A stretch of DNA of 64,000 nt. Source: Saturnia japonica. Taxonomy: Eukaryota; Arthropoda; Insecta; Lepidoptera; Saturniidae. This document shows positions 11,501-22,683 of this stretch, piece by piece (positions within the stretch are counted from its first letter, which is position 1; every line of letters begins with the position of its first letter). The stretch lies in contig CM065306.1 in the NCBI GenBank assembly GCA_033032175.1, forward strand, positions 10,992,001-11,056,000. Reading direction: 5' to 3'. Under the pieces are notes generated by a model. It did not search any database and was not told where the DNA came from. It worked only from the letters and a program-made list of their open reading frames with translations. Position numbers and translations under genes: made by a program.

Positions 11501-12571
11501 ACTTTCTAAGTTATTTTCTGTAATTCTTTAGATTTATTTTCAATATGAATGACATGATCAGTCATTTTCTTCTACTCCTCTGGAGTTATGTTTTCGAACG
11601 ATTCTTTTATAACCCCCTCTAACTCCACTGCGGCCAGGGCAATATTTTTACTTGCCATTTTACGTTTAGCAAAACTCCATTCCAGCTCAATGGCGTTTAG
11701 ATCGCAGTGGTAGGGGGAACTCGTAATACCTTATGCCCATTCTGCTTCAGAAGTTGATCAGCTTCATATACTAATTCTGGTGTGTTTCATTTTACAAAAC
11801 ATAGAAGCTCTGCTTTTGTGTGATATTTCTTCAAACGGAATGTCATTCAAAGTAAGGCATTATTTTATGTCTTTTTTGCGATTTTGTGATGTAGGAGCTT
11901 TATTTACAATGATTGAATGGTAACTGGCGTTATCCATAACTATTACACTCGGCTCATTTAAATTGGGTATAAGCTTTTGTCTTAGCAATTTATTAAAGTT
12001 TACAGCATTCATGTTGTGGTGGTAGTCCGCCATTTTAGATTTAGTGCTAAAGATTAACAATGAGTTTGACACATGGTTTTTCTCTGATCCAGCATGTACA
12101 ATGATGTACCTTTTCCCTATCGAATCATTTTCAATTGCACCACTTGTAGATGGACCTTGTCAAGACTTCTTGAGCTTGTAGTTTTTATGAACATAGGTCT
12201 CATCTAAATAAATTATTGACTTTCCTTCTCTACGTTTCAAAGCCATGGTTCTTATAAATCGATGTCTCCAGGCAGATATGTCATAACATTCAATTAACAA
12301 TGAACGCTCATTCTTATTTTTCTTAAATTTATATCCATTGGACAATAATAAGTGGCGAAGAGTTTCCCTGCATCCATTAAATCCAATGCTTTCTCTTAAC
12401 TCCACTAACAGAGTTCTCAACGTAGGAACTTGTTTTCTAACAATGTAAAATTCGTTAATTTTGTTAAGAATAGCATCTAGGTCGGACACTGTGGGCTTAT
12501 GTGGCTCTTTTTTTCCAGGGGTATTCCAGACACCTTCCTTTTTTATTCGTTTTAATGTTGTAACACTCACT
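11501..12571 (-). pseudogene. IS630/Tc1-like DDE transposase, main exon, disabled
   Basis: Read right to left, the frame from 12571 gives an HTH-type segment (EVSVTTLKRIKKEG) and a linker rich in basic residues (HEFYTVRK-type: INEFYIVRKQVPTLRTLL). The first catalytic Asp is in IIYLDETYVHKNY. A TGA at 12160-12162 interrupts just after KLKKS, where related proteins have a Trp. The same frame then continues to GKRYIIVHAG and the second catalytic Asp in VIVMDNASYHSI. A TAA at 11860-11862 and a one-base frameshift near 11710-11717 follow, after which YHCDLNAIELEWSFAKRK supplies the third (Glu) residue. The family is known in insects as intron-containing 'DDE endonuclease' proteins. It is disabled by at least two stops and one frameshift. 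Confidence 0.8.
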
Positions 12572-12676
12572 TCTGTAAAGAATGGTGAAACAGAATGTTT
12601 AGGTGCTGCATTTGTAATAGAAAATCATTTATTAGATTATATCTTTATTTAACTTATGTACTTAGGAAAAACTTAC

Positions 12677-12790
12677 CAGTGATTGAAGCTATTTTATCCA
12701 AGTATTGGTTCTGGGTTCTTATCCTGTCTTTTTGCTCCAAGTGAGTCAGTTTTTCAATAGTTTTCACATCTCATCAACCCCTGCTACATC
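12677..12790 (-). pseudogene. Upstream exon of the IS630/Tc1-like transposase
   Basis: The minus-strand frame reads TIEKLTHLEQKDRIRTQNQY, then LDKIASIT, and ends at a strong donor (ACTG|gtaagt, boundary at 12677/12676). Joining to the acceptor at 12572 gives IASIT-EVSVTTLKRIKKEG with a matching codon phase, so the 104-bp intron 12573-12676 is well supported. In-frame stops just upstream (near 12775) suggest decay or another exon boundary. Confidence 0.6.
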
Positions 12791-12989
12791 CACCAGACTT
12801 TCTGTAAAAGGAAATAAGTAGTGTTAAAATTACAATGGAACACATATTAAGGTATGTTAGATAACCATAATGCATTATTATGAAGCTATTTAACGTAATA
12901 TAAACTGAATGTGGATCAAAATAGAGAAATAGTTCTGTAAAAATATAAATAATAATTACGATTTCAAACAAAGTATCAACTTTTAAGCG

Positions 12990-13135
12990 TCATGCTAACC
13001 TAAGAAATTCAACACCACACGTAAACAATCTTGTTTCAGTTTGAATTCAGAGTCTTTCTCATGTTGTTTTTCTTTAAATTTAGAAATAATGCGAAACAAC
13101 ATCTCCCTCACTCCACTTTTAATAGTTTTATTCAT
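12990..13135 (-). pseudogene. Probable N-terminal exon of the same transposase
   Basis: The minus-strand frame from the ATG at 13133-13135 reads NKTIKSGVREMLFRIISKF and continues with a charged Lys/Glu-rich helix. That is the type of N-terminus (R..I..V..F.....) seen on this transposase family. No clean donor to the next exon at about 12790 was found. The exon is inferred from position, strand and composition rather than a verified junction. Confidence 0.4.
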
Positions 13136-13809
13136 TTTTGAGTTAGAAAAATGCGTAACAAGGTTACAACAAATCAACAACAACACGCCATCTTGTTTTG
13201 ACAAATTGAAATTGACATTTTGTCTAACATTGCCATATAAAAAGTCCGCAAATAATTTCAGTGTCTACTTTCGTTTGCCAGAATCTATCACACATACATT
13301 ACTGATCCACAATTAATTTTCGTACAAAGGGTACAAAGAATCAGGCTCGTAAAGCTCAAAAAATTTTTATGTCCCAATTTCCATAATTATCTATCTCATT
13401 TATACCTGACAATAATCCATAATCGTATTAGTCCTACCCTTTATTCTTTCTTTCGCACACGTTATAATTTACACATGGAAAGGTACATACTCATTGGTTG
13501 TTTAAGTTTAAAAATTCATTCATGTTTAGCTGTCATTGCTGTCAAACAGACTAAATTTGTAAATTACAACAAAGCTGTTTCGAAGCTAGCCGCCATTGTT
13601 TTTCACTTTTTTCTTGTGGATTGTGGAGAAATTCTTGTGGCGACGTTTTTGTGACAGCGTGGACGCAACAATTTACAATTTTATAATATTTTTATTTTAC
13701 ATATAATTACTTAATTGTGTACTATAGATGTTTTCGTAAATATTCGAAATTTTGTGTGTTTATCAGTTGAACGTGTTATTTTTTGATAAATAAGTATTGA
13801 CTTAAAATT
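13136..13809. other. Upstream region of the THAP/P-element transposase
   Basis: AT-rich with no coding frame of its own. A motif GTATTAGTCCTACC at 13427-13440 is nearly the reverse complement of GGTAGGATTA at 11361-11370, flanking the IS630-like pseudogene. These could be its eroded terminal repeats. The 5' flank and promoter of the P-element transposase should lie in 13450-13809; no TATA box can be assigned with confidence. Confidence 0.3.
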
Positions 13810-15483
13810 ATGGTTTCCAATTGTGTTGTTCCTGGTTGCCGTAGTCGGCGTCCGAATATTAAGCATTTTTGTGTACCTTTTACAAACAAAGTAAGATGGA
13901 ATAAGTGGTTGAAGGCATGCCCGTTCTTACGACGGTATCGGGTTACTCAACTAGAAAATGTTCGTATTTGTATTTTACATTTCATCCCTGAACATATTAA
14001 TGAGAGACAAAAGTTAAGTATTGATGCAATTCCTTCACTGAACTTAAGTAATGTGCAAGACCATACATTAAACAAACACCAAGCTTATTTAGAAATTATT
14101 TCTTCTACTAATACCCCTAGTACCAAAGAACCTTATACTTTTAGAGTAGTCCGGCCGTTTCTCCATACCAATAACCCCTCTGTAGAACAAATAAAACTTA
14201 CTGGCATGCAAACAGATAATTTGAGTTGCGACTTAAATATGGCTGCACATTCATCTCATACCAAGTTTCATTTACCTACTAACACTTTTCAACCAACTTA
14301 TGAATATGAACCAACAAATATGCCCTCATCCACTTCTTCCAATAAGGCAATATGTTCTTTACAAACATCACCTGTTTGTTTTATTAATAGAAACATCAGA
14401 AACAGCAGCCAGGTTAATTTAACTAGAAAGGTTCGTATAGAACCAAAGCAGATTACTCCACGTAAACAAATATTACGTAGTAATAATAGGAATTTAAAAC
14501 GTAAATTACGCCTTTTGCAATTAAGATATAATAAATTAAAGATTAAATCAGTAGTAAATGCTCCAAAAACGAAGATGTATTTAAAAAAATACAACATATT
14601 AAGCACTTTTGGTAAATTATTGGTAGATTCACAGTTACGTTTGACTGGTATTTCACCTAAAGGTCGGCGTTTTACAAATGAGGAGAAAATCTTTTCTCTG
14701 TCTCTATATAAATTGAGCCCTAAGTGCTATAGATTTTTACGAAAACATTTAGCATTACCATCTAAATCTACTATTAATTCTATTCTTAGTAATATACCCT
14801 TGCGGCCAGGTATTAATGACTTCATATTTCAACATTTGTCAGATGCAGCTAAAGATAAACCTGCTTTATACAAACAATGTACATTATTGTTCGATGAGAT
14901 GTCTATATACAAAAACTTGTATTTTAACTTTCATACGGGTGTTATTGAGGGCTTTGAGGATTTAGGTTCTGGAAAACGCACTAACAATGTAGCAGATAAA
15001 GCTCTTGTGTTTATGTTGCGTGGTTTATTTGCTCCATGGAAAATACCAATTGCCTTTTATTTTGCTCGAGATGGCGTAAAAACACTTATATTAAAAAACA
15101 TTATAAAAGAAGTAACTTCTGCCATTTTTAATACTGGCTTCATAGTCAGAGCTACAGTCAGTGACCAAGGTTCTGCAAATGTTGCAACTATTAAATCATT
15201 AATATGTGACTCAAATATAAATCTGTTACACAGCGATACCTGTAGGGATGGGAATATTTATTATTGCATTGGTAATAACCTTTTATATCATATTTATGAT
15301 GTACCACATTTATTAAAAGGTTTCCGAAACAATTTTCAGAAAAAACATCTTCTCAGTGGTGATCAGCGGGCACAATGGCAGTTCATTGAAATGCTTTATA
15401 AAGTAGATGGCATTGGTGGAAGAGCAAGAAGCACTAAACTCACAGATAAACATATAAAACCAAGTACATATGATAAAATGAAG
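13810..15483 (+). CDS. P-element-type transposase exon 1 (THAP, coiled coil, first catalytic residues)
   Basis: 558 codons from the ATG at 13810. Ends at AAG|gtaatt. If the following intron is not removed, the frame runs 18 codons further to a TGA at 15538-15540, giving a 576-aa protein with the DNA-binding domain but without the last catalytic residues. Confidence 0.88.
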
Positions 15484-18086
15484 GTAATTAATAATTGTAA
15501 ACTTACCCAGTTTATGTTAGGGAATTTTTATGAAGATTGATTTAATTATCAAGAATAACATATCATAACACATTAATGTAAATAGTAACTTGTAGGACAC
15601 ATAAGTTTAAATGGTTTCCTTCTCTTATTTATTAGCAGTATCTTTTTATAATTTTACTTATAAAAGTGTCTGCTTCTTAGAAAGTACATACATTTTTAAC
15701 ATAATCCAATGTTTGTGTAATGTTGCACAGGCCATGTAGTACATATTTTTATTAATAATTTTTTTTTTTAGATCAAAGTAAGTATTAATAGTAATATCAT
15801 CCTGTTCAGTTAAAAGTTTAAATCTGCATTCATTTATGTTTTAAAAACAAAGTATTTATATATATTCTTATGAAAAGATATATATGTATATGTTTTAAGC
15901 AATGATAGTTTAGTGGTAGCAATTTCGGAAATTGTATCGGACATCATAGGTTTCAAAACTATAATGAATACATGAATACTTGGGTACTTACTTACCTTAA
16001 CTATAAGGTCAGCCTTTTAGTTTAGAAAAACATCGTGATGAAACCATGGCATGTAACATACATGATTTTCATGCCTATATTCATCGTGGAATTGGCATAG
16101 CGGTGTAACGACCGGACTTGTACGAACTGTTTTATTGAGGTATAAACGTCATTTATATCATTTCCTACGCATTCTATTGAGACTGTGGCATTCGCCAACT
16201 GCTGACAAGGTTGGCTCGCTAGTACTTGTTCACAAGTACAACCTAATCTAACCGAGCATCATTGGTATTTTGTAACGTACATATATAGAATACCTAGGCA
16301 AAGTATGTAGTCATTCTCTTTATTTCATTCAGTCCCACTCACTCAAATTCCGACATTTCATATATTGCCAATAACATATCTATATTAATAAATCTGTAGT
16401 TCTGTCTGAACATGTAATTTCTTTCAAAATTTTCTGTTACACATTAATATATGAACAATACTGACCACGAATGTAGCATAAAAAATTATTTTGTCTGTAT
16501 GTCTATCTGTTTGTATGTCCGGAGATAACACAAAATGGTTTAGTGGTAAGGGTTATGACTACCATACACATTGTTACAAAATAAACAATTTCACGGTGAC
16601 TTTCTGTTGGTTTGTTGTTTCGGTATTAGCCGGTGTATATCCAGTGATCAAGTTGAGTGGTAGGGGTCACGACAGCCATACATATAGTGATAAAATAAGC
16701 ATCTTCACAGGGACTTTCCTTTGGTTTGTCATATTTCGGGATCACCCGTCGTATTTTTTCAAATATCCACTAAGATGTTTCACATCTGCCTGGTACCCTT
16801 GTAGGGCCAACTTTTTTTTAATTTGATGACTTTACTTGGCTACTTTATTTATTATATTATTGTATATATTCTTCCAGGTCAAACTTGCAGCTCAGGTTTT
16901 CAGCCGACAAGTGTCCATATCACTGGAAGTATATATGAAGTCACTGTTATATATACAGGAACATGAGTATGCTCATTCAAATATAGACATTGAAAGTGGT
17001 TTATTCACAGCAGAAATCCTTTTGTTTGTTAATAACTTATTTGATAGCCTATTTGGTTTTGGTTTCTCTGGAGATAAATTACAGCATGCTTTGTCATTAA
17101 ATTCAGAACATTTGGAATTTTGGGATACTGCTGTGAAAAAACTAGATTCAATGCGGTTTGACTCTTCCAACGAAAGGGAAAGCAAGCCCTTATCACTTAA
17201 GCATTTTATACATAATATTAAATCAATTAAACTTTTATGGACCGACTTATGTTCAATTGACGGTGTGAAATTTTTGAGTCTCAGACGTTTAAATCAAGAC
17301 CCATTAGAAAACTTTTTTGGACAAGTAAGAGCACATGGTCAGTTCAGTATAAATCCCGACTGTAATCATTTTGTTTCTGCTTTTAAAACTTTATTGATTA
17401 ACAACATAACCACTGGCAAGTCACTGTACACTAATTGTGCCAATGATGATGATAAAATGTTAGGTACACTTGAAAATTTTGTAAATCGCAAAAAATATGG
17501 ATTTCATAATGATGATATTCAACCTGATATTAGTGTTCACTTCATAGAGAATGTAATTCCTTCTGAGAATGTTCTACAAAACAAAACTGTATCATATATT
17601 GCTGGTTCTATTTGTCATTACTTAATACCAAATTTGCAATGTAAAGAATGCGAGAATTGTAAAAAAGCCCTGTTGTCTGAGAAGGAATCTTGTCATTCTT
17701 TGATAGAATTAAGGGAGTATAGTTCTAATGTTGACAGATTATTTTATCCATCCAAAAACTTAAGTTTAATTGTGTGGCAAAGTATATATATTATTGATAG
17801 AATGCTACCATCAATTTGTAGTGTTTATATTTACTCTGAGTTAATACATTCATTGGAACAAACAGTTGATATGAAATGGTATAATTGTGTAACACACAAA
17901 GCAGATTTTATGAAAGTTTTTTGGTTGTTTCTTATTAGAATGCAAGTTAAGCAATGGTGCATAAATTTCAATAGACGAGTCCATAATGTTGATTCAAGGC
18001 CTAAACATGCAGAAATGGAAACTTTAATTAGAACAAGTGTTACTAAAGGATTTGGTTATAGATCAGTAAGGAGGCGAAGTACATAA
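13810..18086 (+). CDS. THAP-domain P-element-type transposase (two exons, open frame)
   Basis: Two exons, 13810-15483 and 16878-18086, join in phase 0 (AAG|gtaatt ... ttccag|GTC) to give 960 aa with no stop. Residues 1-80 form a THAP zinc finger: C5-x4-C10, C54-x2-H57, and AIPSL at 73-77 in place of the AVPTL box. THAP domains bind the ends of P elements. A basic, leucine-rich helical stretch (about 225-250) may dimerise. The catalytic core follows: D362 (LLFDEMSIY), D452 (VSDQGSAN), and D699/E702 in NQDPLENFFGQVR. This matches the D-D-(D..E) arrangement of P-element and THAP9 transposases, including the GTP-binding insertion between the later acidic residues. The C-terminal part has Cys-rich motifs (CHYLI..LQCKECENCKKAL). 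It acts in the nucleus to excise and insert DNA. It could be a mobile P element or a domesticated THAP9-like gene. Terminal inverted repeats were not found by eye. Confidence 0.88.
15484..16877 (+). other. Intron of the P-element-type transposase, holding repeat insertions
   Basis: 1394 bp, donor gtaatt, acceptor tattcttccag. It contains a possible decayed SINE (about 15900-16110, with TAGTTTAGTGGTAGCAATTT resembling a box A region). It also carries a repeat at 16490-16815 built of two related copies (GGTTTAGTGGTAAGGGTTAT... and AGTTGAGTGGTAGGGGTCAC..., about 125 bp apart). The same repeat occurs at 54945-55475. The 111-codon frame at 16491-16826 lies within this repeat and is not a gene. Confidence 0.6.
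16878..18086 (+). CDS. P-element-type transposase exon 2 (C-terminal catalytic part)
   Basis: 402 codons plus TAA. The first residues VKLAAQVFS continue KMK of exon 1, matching the conserved 'KMKV..A.QV.S' join of this family. It carries the DPLE motif (17298-17309) and a Cys-rich C-terminus. Confidence 0.87.
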   Translation, partial: VKLAAQVFSRQVSISLEVYMKSLLYIQEHEYAHSNIDIESGLFTAEILLFVNNLFDSLFGFGFSGDKLQHALSLNSEHLEFWDTAVKKLDSMRFDSSNERESKPLSLKHFIHNIKSIKLLWTDLCSIDGVKFLSLRRLNQDPLENFFGQVRAHGQFSINPDCNHFVSAFKTLLINNITTGKSLYTNCANDDDKMLGTLENFVNRKKYGFHNDDIQPDISVHFIENVIPSENVLQNKTVSYIAGSICHYLIPNLQCKECENCKKALLSEKESCHSLIELREYSSNVDRLFYPSKNLSLIVWQSIYIIDRMLPSICSVYIYSELIHSLEQTVDMKWYNCVTHKADFMKVFWLFLIRMQVKQWCINFNRRVHNVDSRPKHAEMETLIRTSVTKGFGYRSVRRRST

Positions 18087-18449
18087 TTGTTCCATTTTTA
18101 TATCGTTTATATTAGTGCACTTATTAATTGTGAGTAAATTACAATCCAAGAAAAACCCAGATGTATACACATGGAGATATTTTATTTAAGCGATCATTTG
18201 TCCAGCAGTTATTTTTCACTTAACTGTATTTTCAACCTCAACCAATTTAATACCTCATTAATTAAAAACACTGTGCTATATGTTTAATATAATGTGACGC
18301 CTTCTAGTTCATTTTTATGTTCATTTGATTACTGAGCATTATACTATGAGACTTTGTTACTCTTCTTATTATGTTCAGTTGTAAATGTTTTGTTTTCCAA
18401 TTAATAATAATCCCTTACATAAGTTTTACTAAGTACATATTATTTTCAT

Positions 18450-20250
18450 AAATCAAGGTACATTGTATAACTTTTGTATATAATTTTGTAGTTCATAAAA
18501 CAATATTACATCAGTAATGTTATTATTATAGTATAATTTTGTAAATACATAACAAAATGTATCATGCTTTGTTCCAAATATATTAGGGCTATTCTATATT
18601 ATTTTAAATTAAAGTACATCACTTTTTTTGCAATTTAAGAGATGTTGAAAGAGACATTTTTAAAGTAAATGTAAATTAGGACTTAGTCTTTTATACCATG
18701 TTTTAAAGTTACCAGTATGTTATTTTTGAAATAAATAAATAACATAAAATGTAAGACAAATATTGTTAAACCAGTAATATTATTATAATTTTGTAAATAT
18801 ATCATGTCTTGTTCCAAACACATAAGGGCTATTCTATATTATTTTAAATGAAGGTAAATCACTTTTTTTTTGCAATTTACGAGATGTTGAAAGAGATATT
18901 TTTAAAGTAAATGTAAATTAGGACTTCGTTTTTTATACCATGTTTTAATGTTACCAGTATGTTATTTTTGAAATAAATAAATAACATATAATGTGAGACA
19001 AATATTGTTAAACCAGAAATATTATTATAATTTTGTAAATACACAACAAAATTTATCATGTCGTGTTCCAAACACATAAGGGCTATTCTATATTATTTTA
19101 AATGAAGGTACATCACATTATTTTTGCAATTTAAGAGATGTTGAAAGAGATATTTTTAAAGTAAATGTAAATTAGGACTTAGTTTTTTATACCATTGTGT
19201 AAAGTTACCAGTATGTTATTTTTGAAATAAATAAATAACATAAAATGTAAGACAAATATTGTTAAACCAGTAATATTATTATAATTTTGTAAATATATCA
19301 TGTCTTGTTCCAAACACATAAGGGCTATTCTATATTATTGTAAATGAAGGTACATCACTTTCTTTTACAATTTAAGACTTGTTGAAAGAATTATTTTTAT
19401 AGTAAATGTAGTTGGGATTTAGTTTTTATATCATGTTTTAAAGTTATCAGTATGTTATTTTTTTATAAATAAATAATATATTTATATAATGTAAGACAAT
19501 AATGTCAAATCAGTAATATTATAATTTTATAAACGCATAATTTTTTTTTTCATGCATTGGTTCTAATGCATTTTATTTTAATAATTCCAGTCTTAAGAAA
19601 TTGTAAAATATTTTGTAACCTAAAGGCTGTTGAAAGGAATGGTTTTATAAATGTAGATTAGGATTTAGTTTCTTATGCAATATTTTGAAGTAATCTGTAT
19701 GTTATTTATAAGTAATTAAATTACATAATAATGTGATATAATATTACATCAATAGTATTATTATGTCATAGTTTTGTAAATACATAATAATAATTATGAT
19801 GCATTGGTTTAAATACTTAAGTTCTTTATACTGTATATGATTTTTGTATATAAGTAAATTACGTATAGGTAAATATAATGTAAAACAATATTGTTACACC
19901 AGTAATATTATTATAGTATAATTTTTTAAATTCATAACAAAATTATCATGCCTATTGTATAATATACAATTTAATAAATCAAACTACATCAATTTTTTTT
20001 GCTATTTAAGATATGTTTAAGAAATATTTTTATAGTAAATGTAGATTAAGTCTTAATTTTTTTTTATCATGCCTTGGTTCAAATACATAAGTTCTATCTA
20101 GTTTATATTATTTTAATAATTCTAGGTTTTAAGTTTATTTTTATATAAATAAATATCATTTAATGTGAAACAATATTGTTATATCATTAATACTATTATT
20201 ATAATATATATAATTTTGTAAATGCATGACACACATAAGTCAAAATCTGT
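18450..20250. repeat. Degenerate tandem array, ~245-bp period
   Basis: The phrase ATCATG(T/C)..TGTTCCAAA.A.AT(A/T)AGGGCTATTC recurs at 18561, 18801, 19055 and 19297 (spacings 240, 254, 242). More diverged copies start near 19550, 19796, 19946 and 20066, the last ones shortened. Each unit also repeats AAATGTAAATTAGGACTTAG, the AATAAATAAATAACAT block and GTTAAACCAGTAATATTATT. Divergence increases rightward. It lies immediately 3' of the P-element-type transposase and could belong to its 3' region or be an independent satellite-like array. Confidence 0.85.
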
Positions 20251-21923
20251 AAAGAACCTAATAATGTTTATTGTAATATTTAAAAGCCTAGCGGAATTTC
20301 CTTTGTAATTGTTTGGTGTGAAGTACATTGGCTTATTATTTATATATAGCAATTTCTTTAATTTGTTAATTACTTGTATATTGTTAGTTAATATTTATTT
20401 TTTATACTGCTAATATTTGTCTAATTCGTATTGATTCTCTAGGAATCAACAAACACGCAGTCTTCTTTTTAAATACACCTTCATGCATTTTATCATCCTA
20501 TAATACAATACATACGGTTCTGAAAACGAATGCATAAAGTCGGTCCTAAGTCCGTAAAGTATGAAGGAAAAGTTGATTTGCGTGTAACAATTAATCATTT
20601 TATTTGTTCAACTTTAACCATTTTTGATTACCTACTCGACATTCTTATAAACAATCATCTATGACTAATATTACGAAAAGGTTCAATTTCAATTACGGAT
20701 TTGATTCTAAACATTATTTCACTATAGTGTATTATATTACATATTATATTATGTATATTATATTGTATTTTAATACAATATAGCTACTTTTTCGATGAGT
20801 ACCGTATTTTAATACTATATTTTATTGTAATTAAAGCGTAAGAATTGGCGGTCGATTGCTAATTGTTACAAAATCTAATGAAACTTTTAATATCCATTAT
20901 GCTATGTATATATTGTAATTGTAATAAAAATAATTAATGAGTTCTTATATGTGCAGTTTTATTTTATTGTGAGTAAATACATGAAAATAAATTCTAAAAG
21001 AACTTTAATAAGAACCGGTAAAATCATTCAAAAATAAATCTTAAAGTACCCCACTAGTTTACCGATTCAACAAAACGTTATCGGTACGTATTCCAGTTTT
21101 ACACCACTATTCGAAACTACATATTCATATAATAAGTTCCGAAAGAAAAGGATGCAATAGGGGTTATATATACGACTTGCACAAGAGTAAAAGAGACGGT
21201 GGTATTAATTATGAATGAAATATATAGATATAAAGATTATTTCACAACCACAGACAAACCTTCACTATCGTGTTAAATAATTAGTATGAAGATTGCCACC
21301 TCAATTGTTATTTATCTCTGGTACAAAGTAAGGCCATAGATAAAATTGTAATGTTAATGTGCATAGAGAAATAACCAGAATCTATTGTGTTTATTAATGC
21401 ATTTTACGATGTTTGTGGGGGAATTAAAAAAAAATTGATATGCGAGGAGCATTCAAGGAGTATCTAGTGACATAATTATTATGATACCAAAGTTGCAACT
21501 TGCCTTAAAAATATATCGAAATTGTTATGAATTTGATTTCCTAAAATAAATAGTGAATATCAGTTTAGCGCTTTTAAAAATATTGACGTATAATTTAGAT
21601 AGACTTTTGAGAAAATTTCAATATTTAGAAATATCGATATTTTTATTCATCCCTAATATATATTCTATCTATAATTCTTAGTACGTCTTTTTTGGATGGG
21701 GAAAGAATAGAATTACAGAAATGAAATAAATAAAGCGAATTAGTTGTGTTATGTTAGTCTTAATATGTTTCAATGAATATACTTTAATATCTAATGAGAT
21801 GTTTGTTTTTTCTGCATCTGCTGATTCATTAAAGTATTAGTGTTATGATAAGGATAAGTATTTCTTTATGTTTGTGATTGTGCATTGCATACCTGGATAA
21901 TGATTCGTTAAGGCTAATGTGGT
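20251..21923. other. Region upstream of slingshot; presumed promoter and 5' UTR
   Basis: AT-rich, no coding frame. The slingshot transcription start and any non-coding 5' exon should fall here, but no promoter element is convincing by eye. The start codon at 21924 has G at +4. Confidence 0.35.
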
Positions 21924-21977
21924 ATGGCACTTGTTACAATTCGTCGTTCTCCGAGTGTGCAAACACTAAAAAAAACG
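21924..21977 (+). CDS. ssh: slingshot coding exon 1
   Basis: 18 codons starting ATG GCA CTT GTT ACA, ending ACG|gtaagc in phase 0. The MALVT....RSPSV start is the hallmark of slingshot proteins from flies to mammals, which fixes this start. Confidence 0.85.
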
Positions 21978-22645
21978 GTAAGCACATAACAAAGAAAATT
22001 ATACAGAGTTCTCCACTGAAGCTTATTTATTTTAAAAGACTATAATCGTTAGTATTAGAAGTGTAGTATGCTGTTTAGGAAATATATTTTAGAAACAAAA
22101 CATGAAAGTAAACAATTTTGTGGGAAAGGTTGTGTATGAATGCTATGAATATCATTTGGTTTTAGCATGTTACCACAAGCTGTCAAGTAGTAAGTGGTAG
22201 TACTAATATACAAGTATTTTTTATTTTATTTACTGTGATTTCAAAATATACAGTTTGGATTATAATGATCGTGTTGTAGACATACTGCCAAATAGACTTA
22301 CACCTATTGGTTTTTCCCATCTGTTGTCAGCTGCCTAGTTATGACATCTAAAATTTTGTTGACAAAATAGCTGCTCTAGGGATATGAATTTAAGTACTTC
22401 TAAATATTATATGTAATTTATTTGAAGTCCATAAATATTTGACATAAAAAAATTAAGATAAACAATATATATGTTATTCGGTCTATTTTTTATAAGTATA
22501 ATTACTTTATCACATAATATCTGGGCGACTGAGCTTAGCACGGTGTTTTACAAAAAAGAAACACTTATCTAGGTATACTTGGAATGTAAATCATTATCTA
22601 AATACCAAGTTTCATCCAAATCATTGGAGCCGTTTCCAAGAAACC

Positions 22646-22683
<38 letters not shown>

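Noticed and set aside
14298..14606. 102-codon minus-strand frame rich in Leu/Phe (looked membrane-like)
   Set aside because: Antisense of the Lys/Asn-rich linker in the P-element-type transposase; hydrophobicity is a by-product of the opposite strand.
16491..16826. 111-codon plus-strand frame
   Set aside because: It lies within a dispersed repeat in the transposase intron that recurs at 54.9-55.5 kb; no domain and no splice role.
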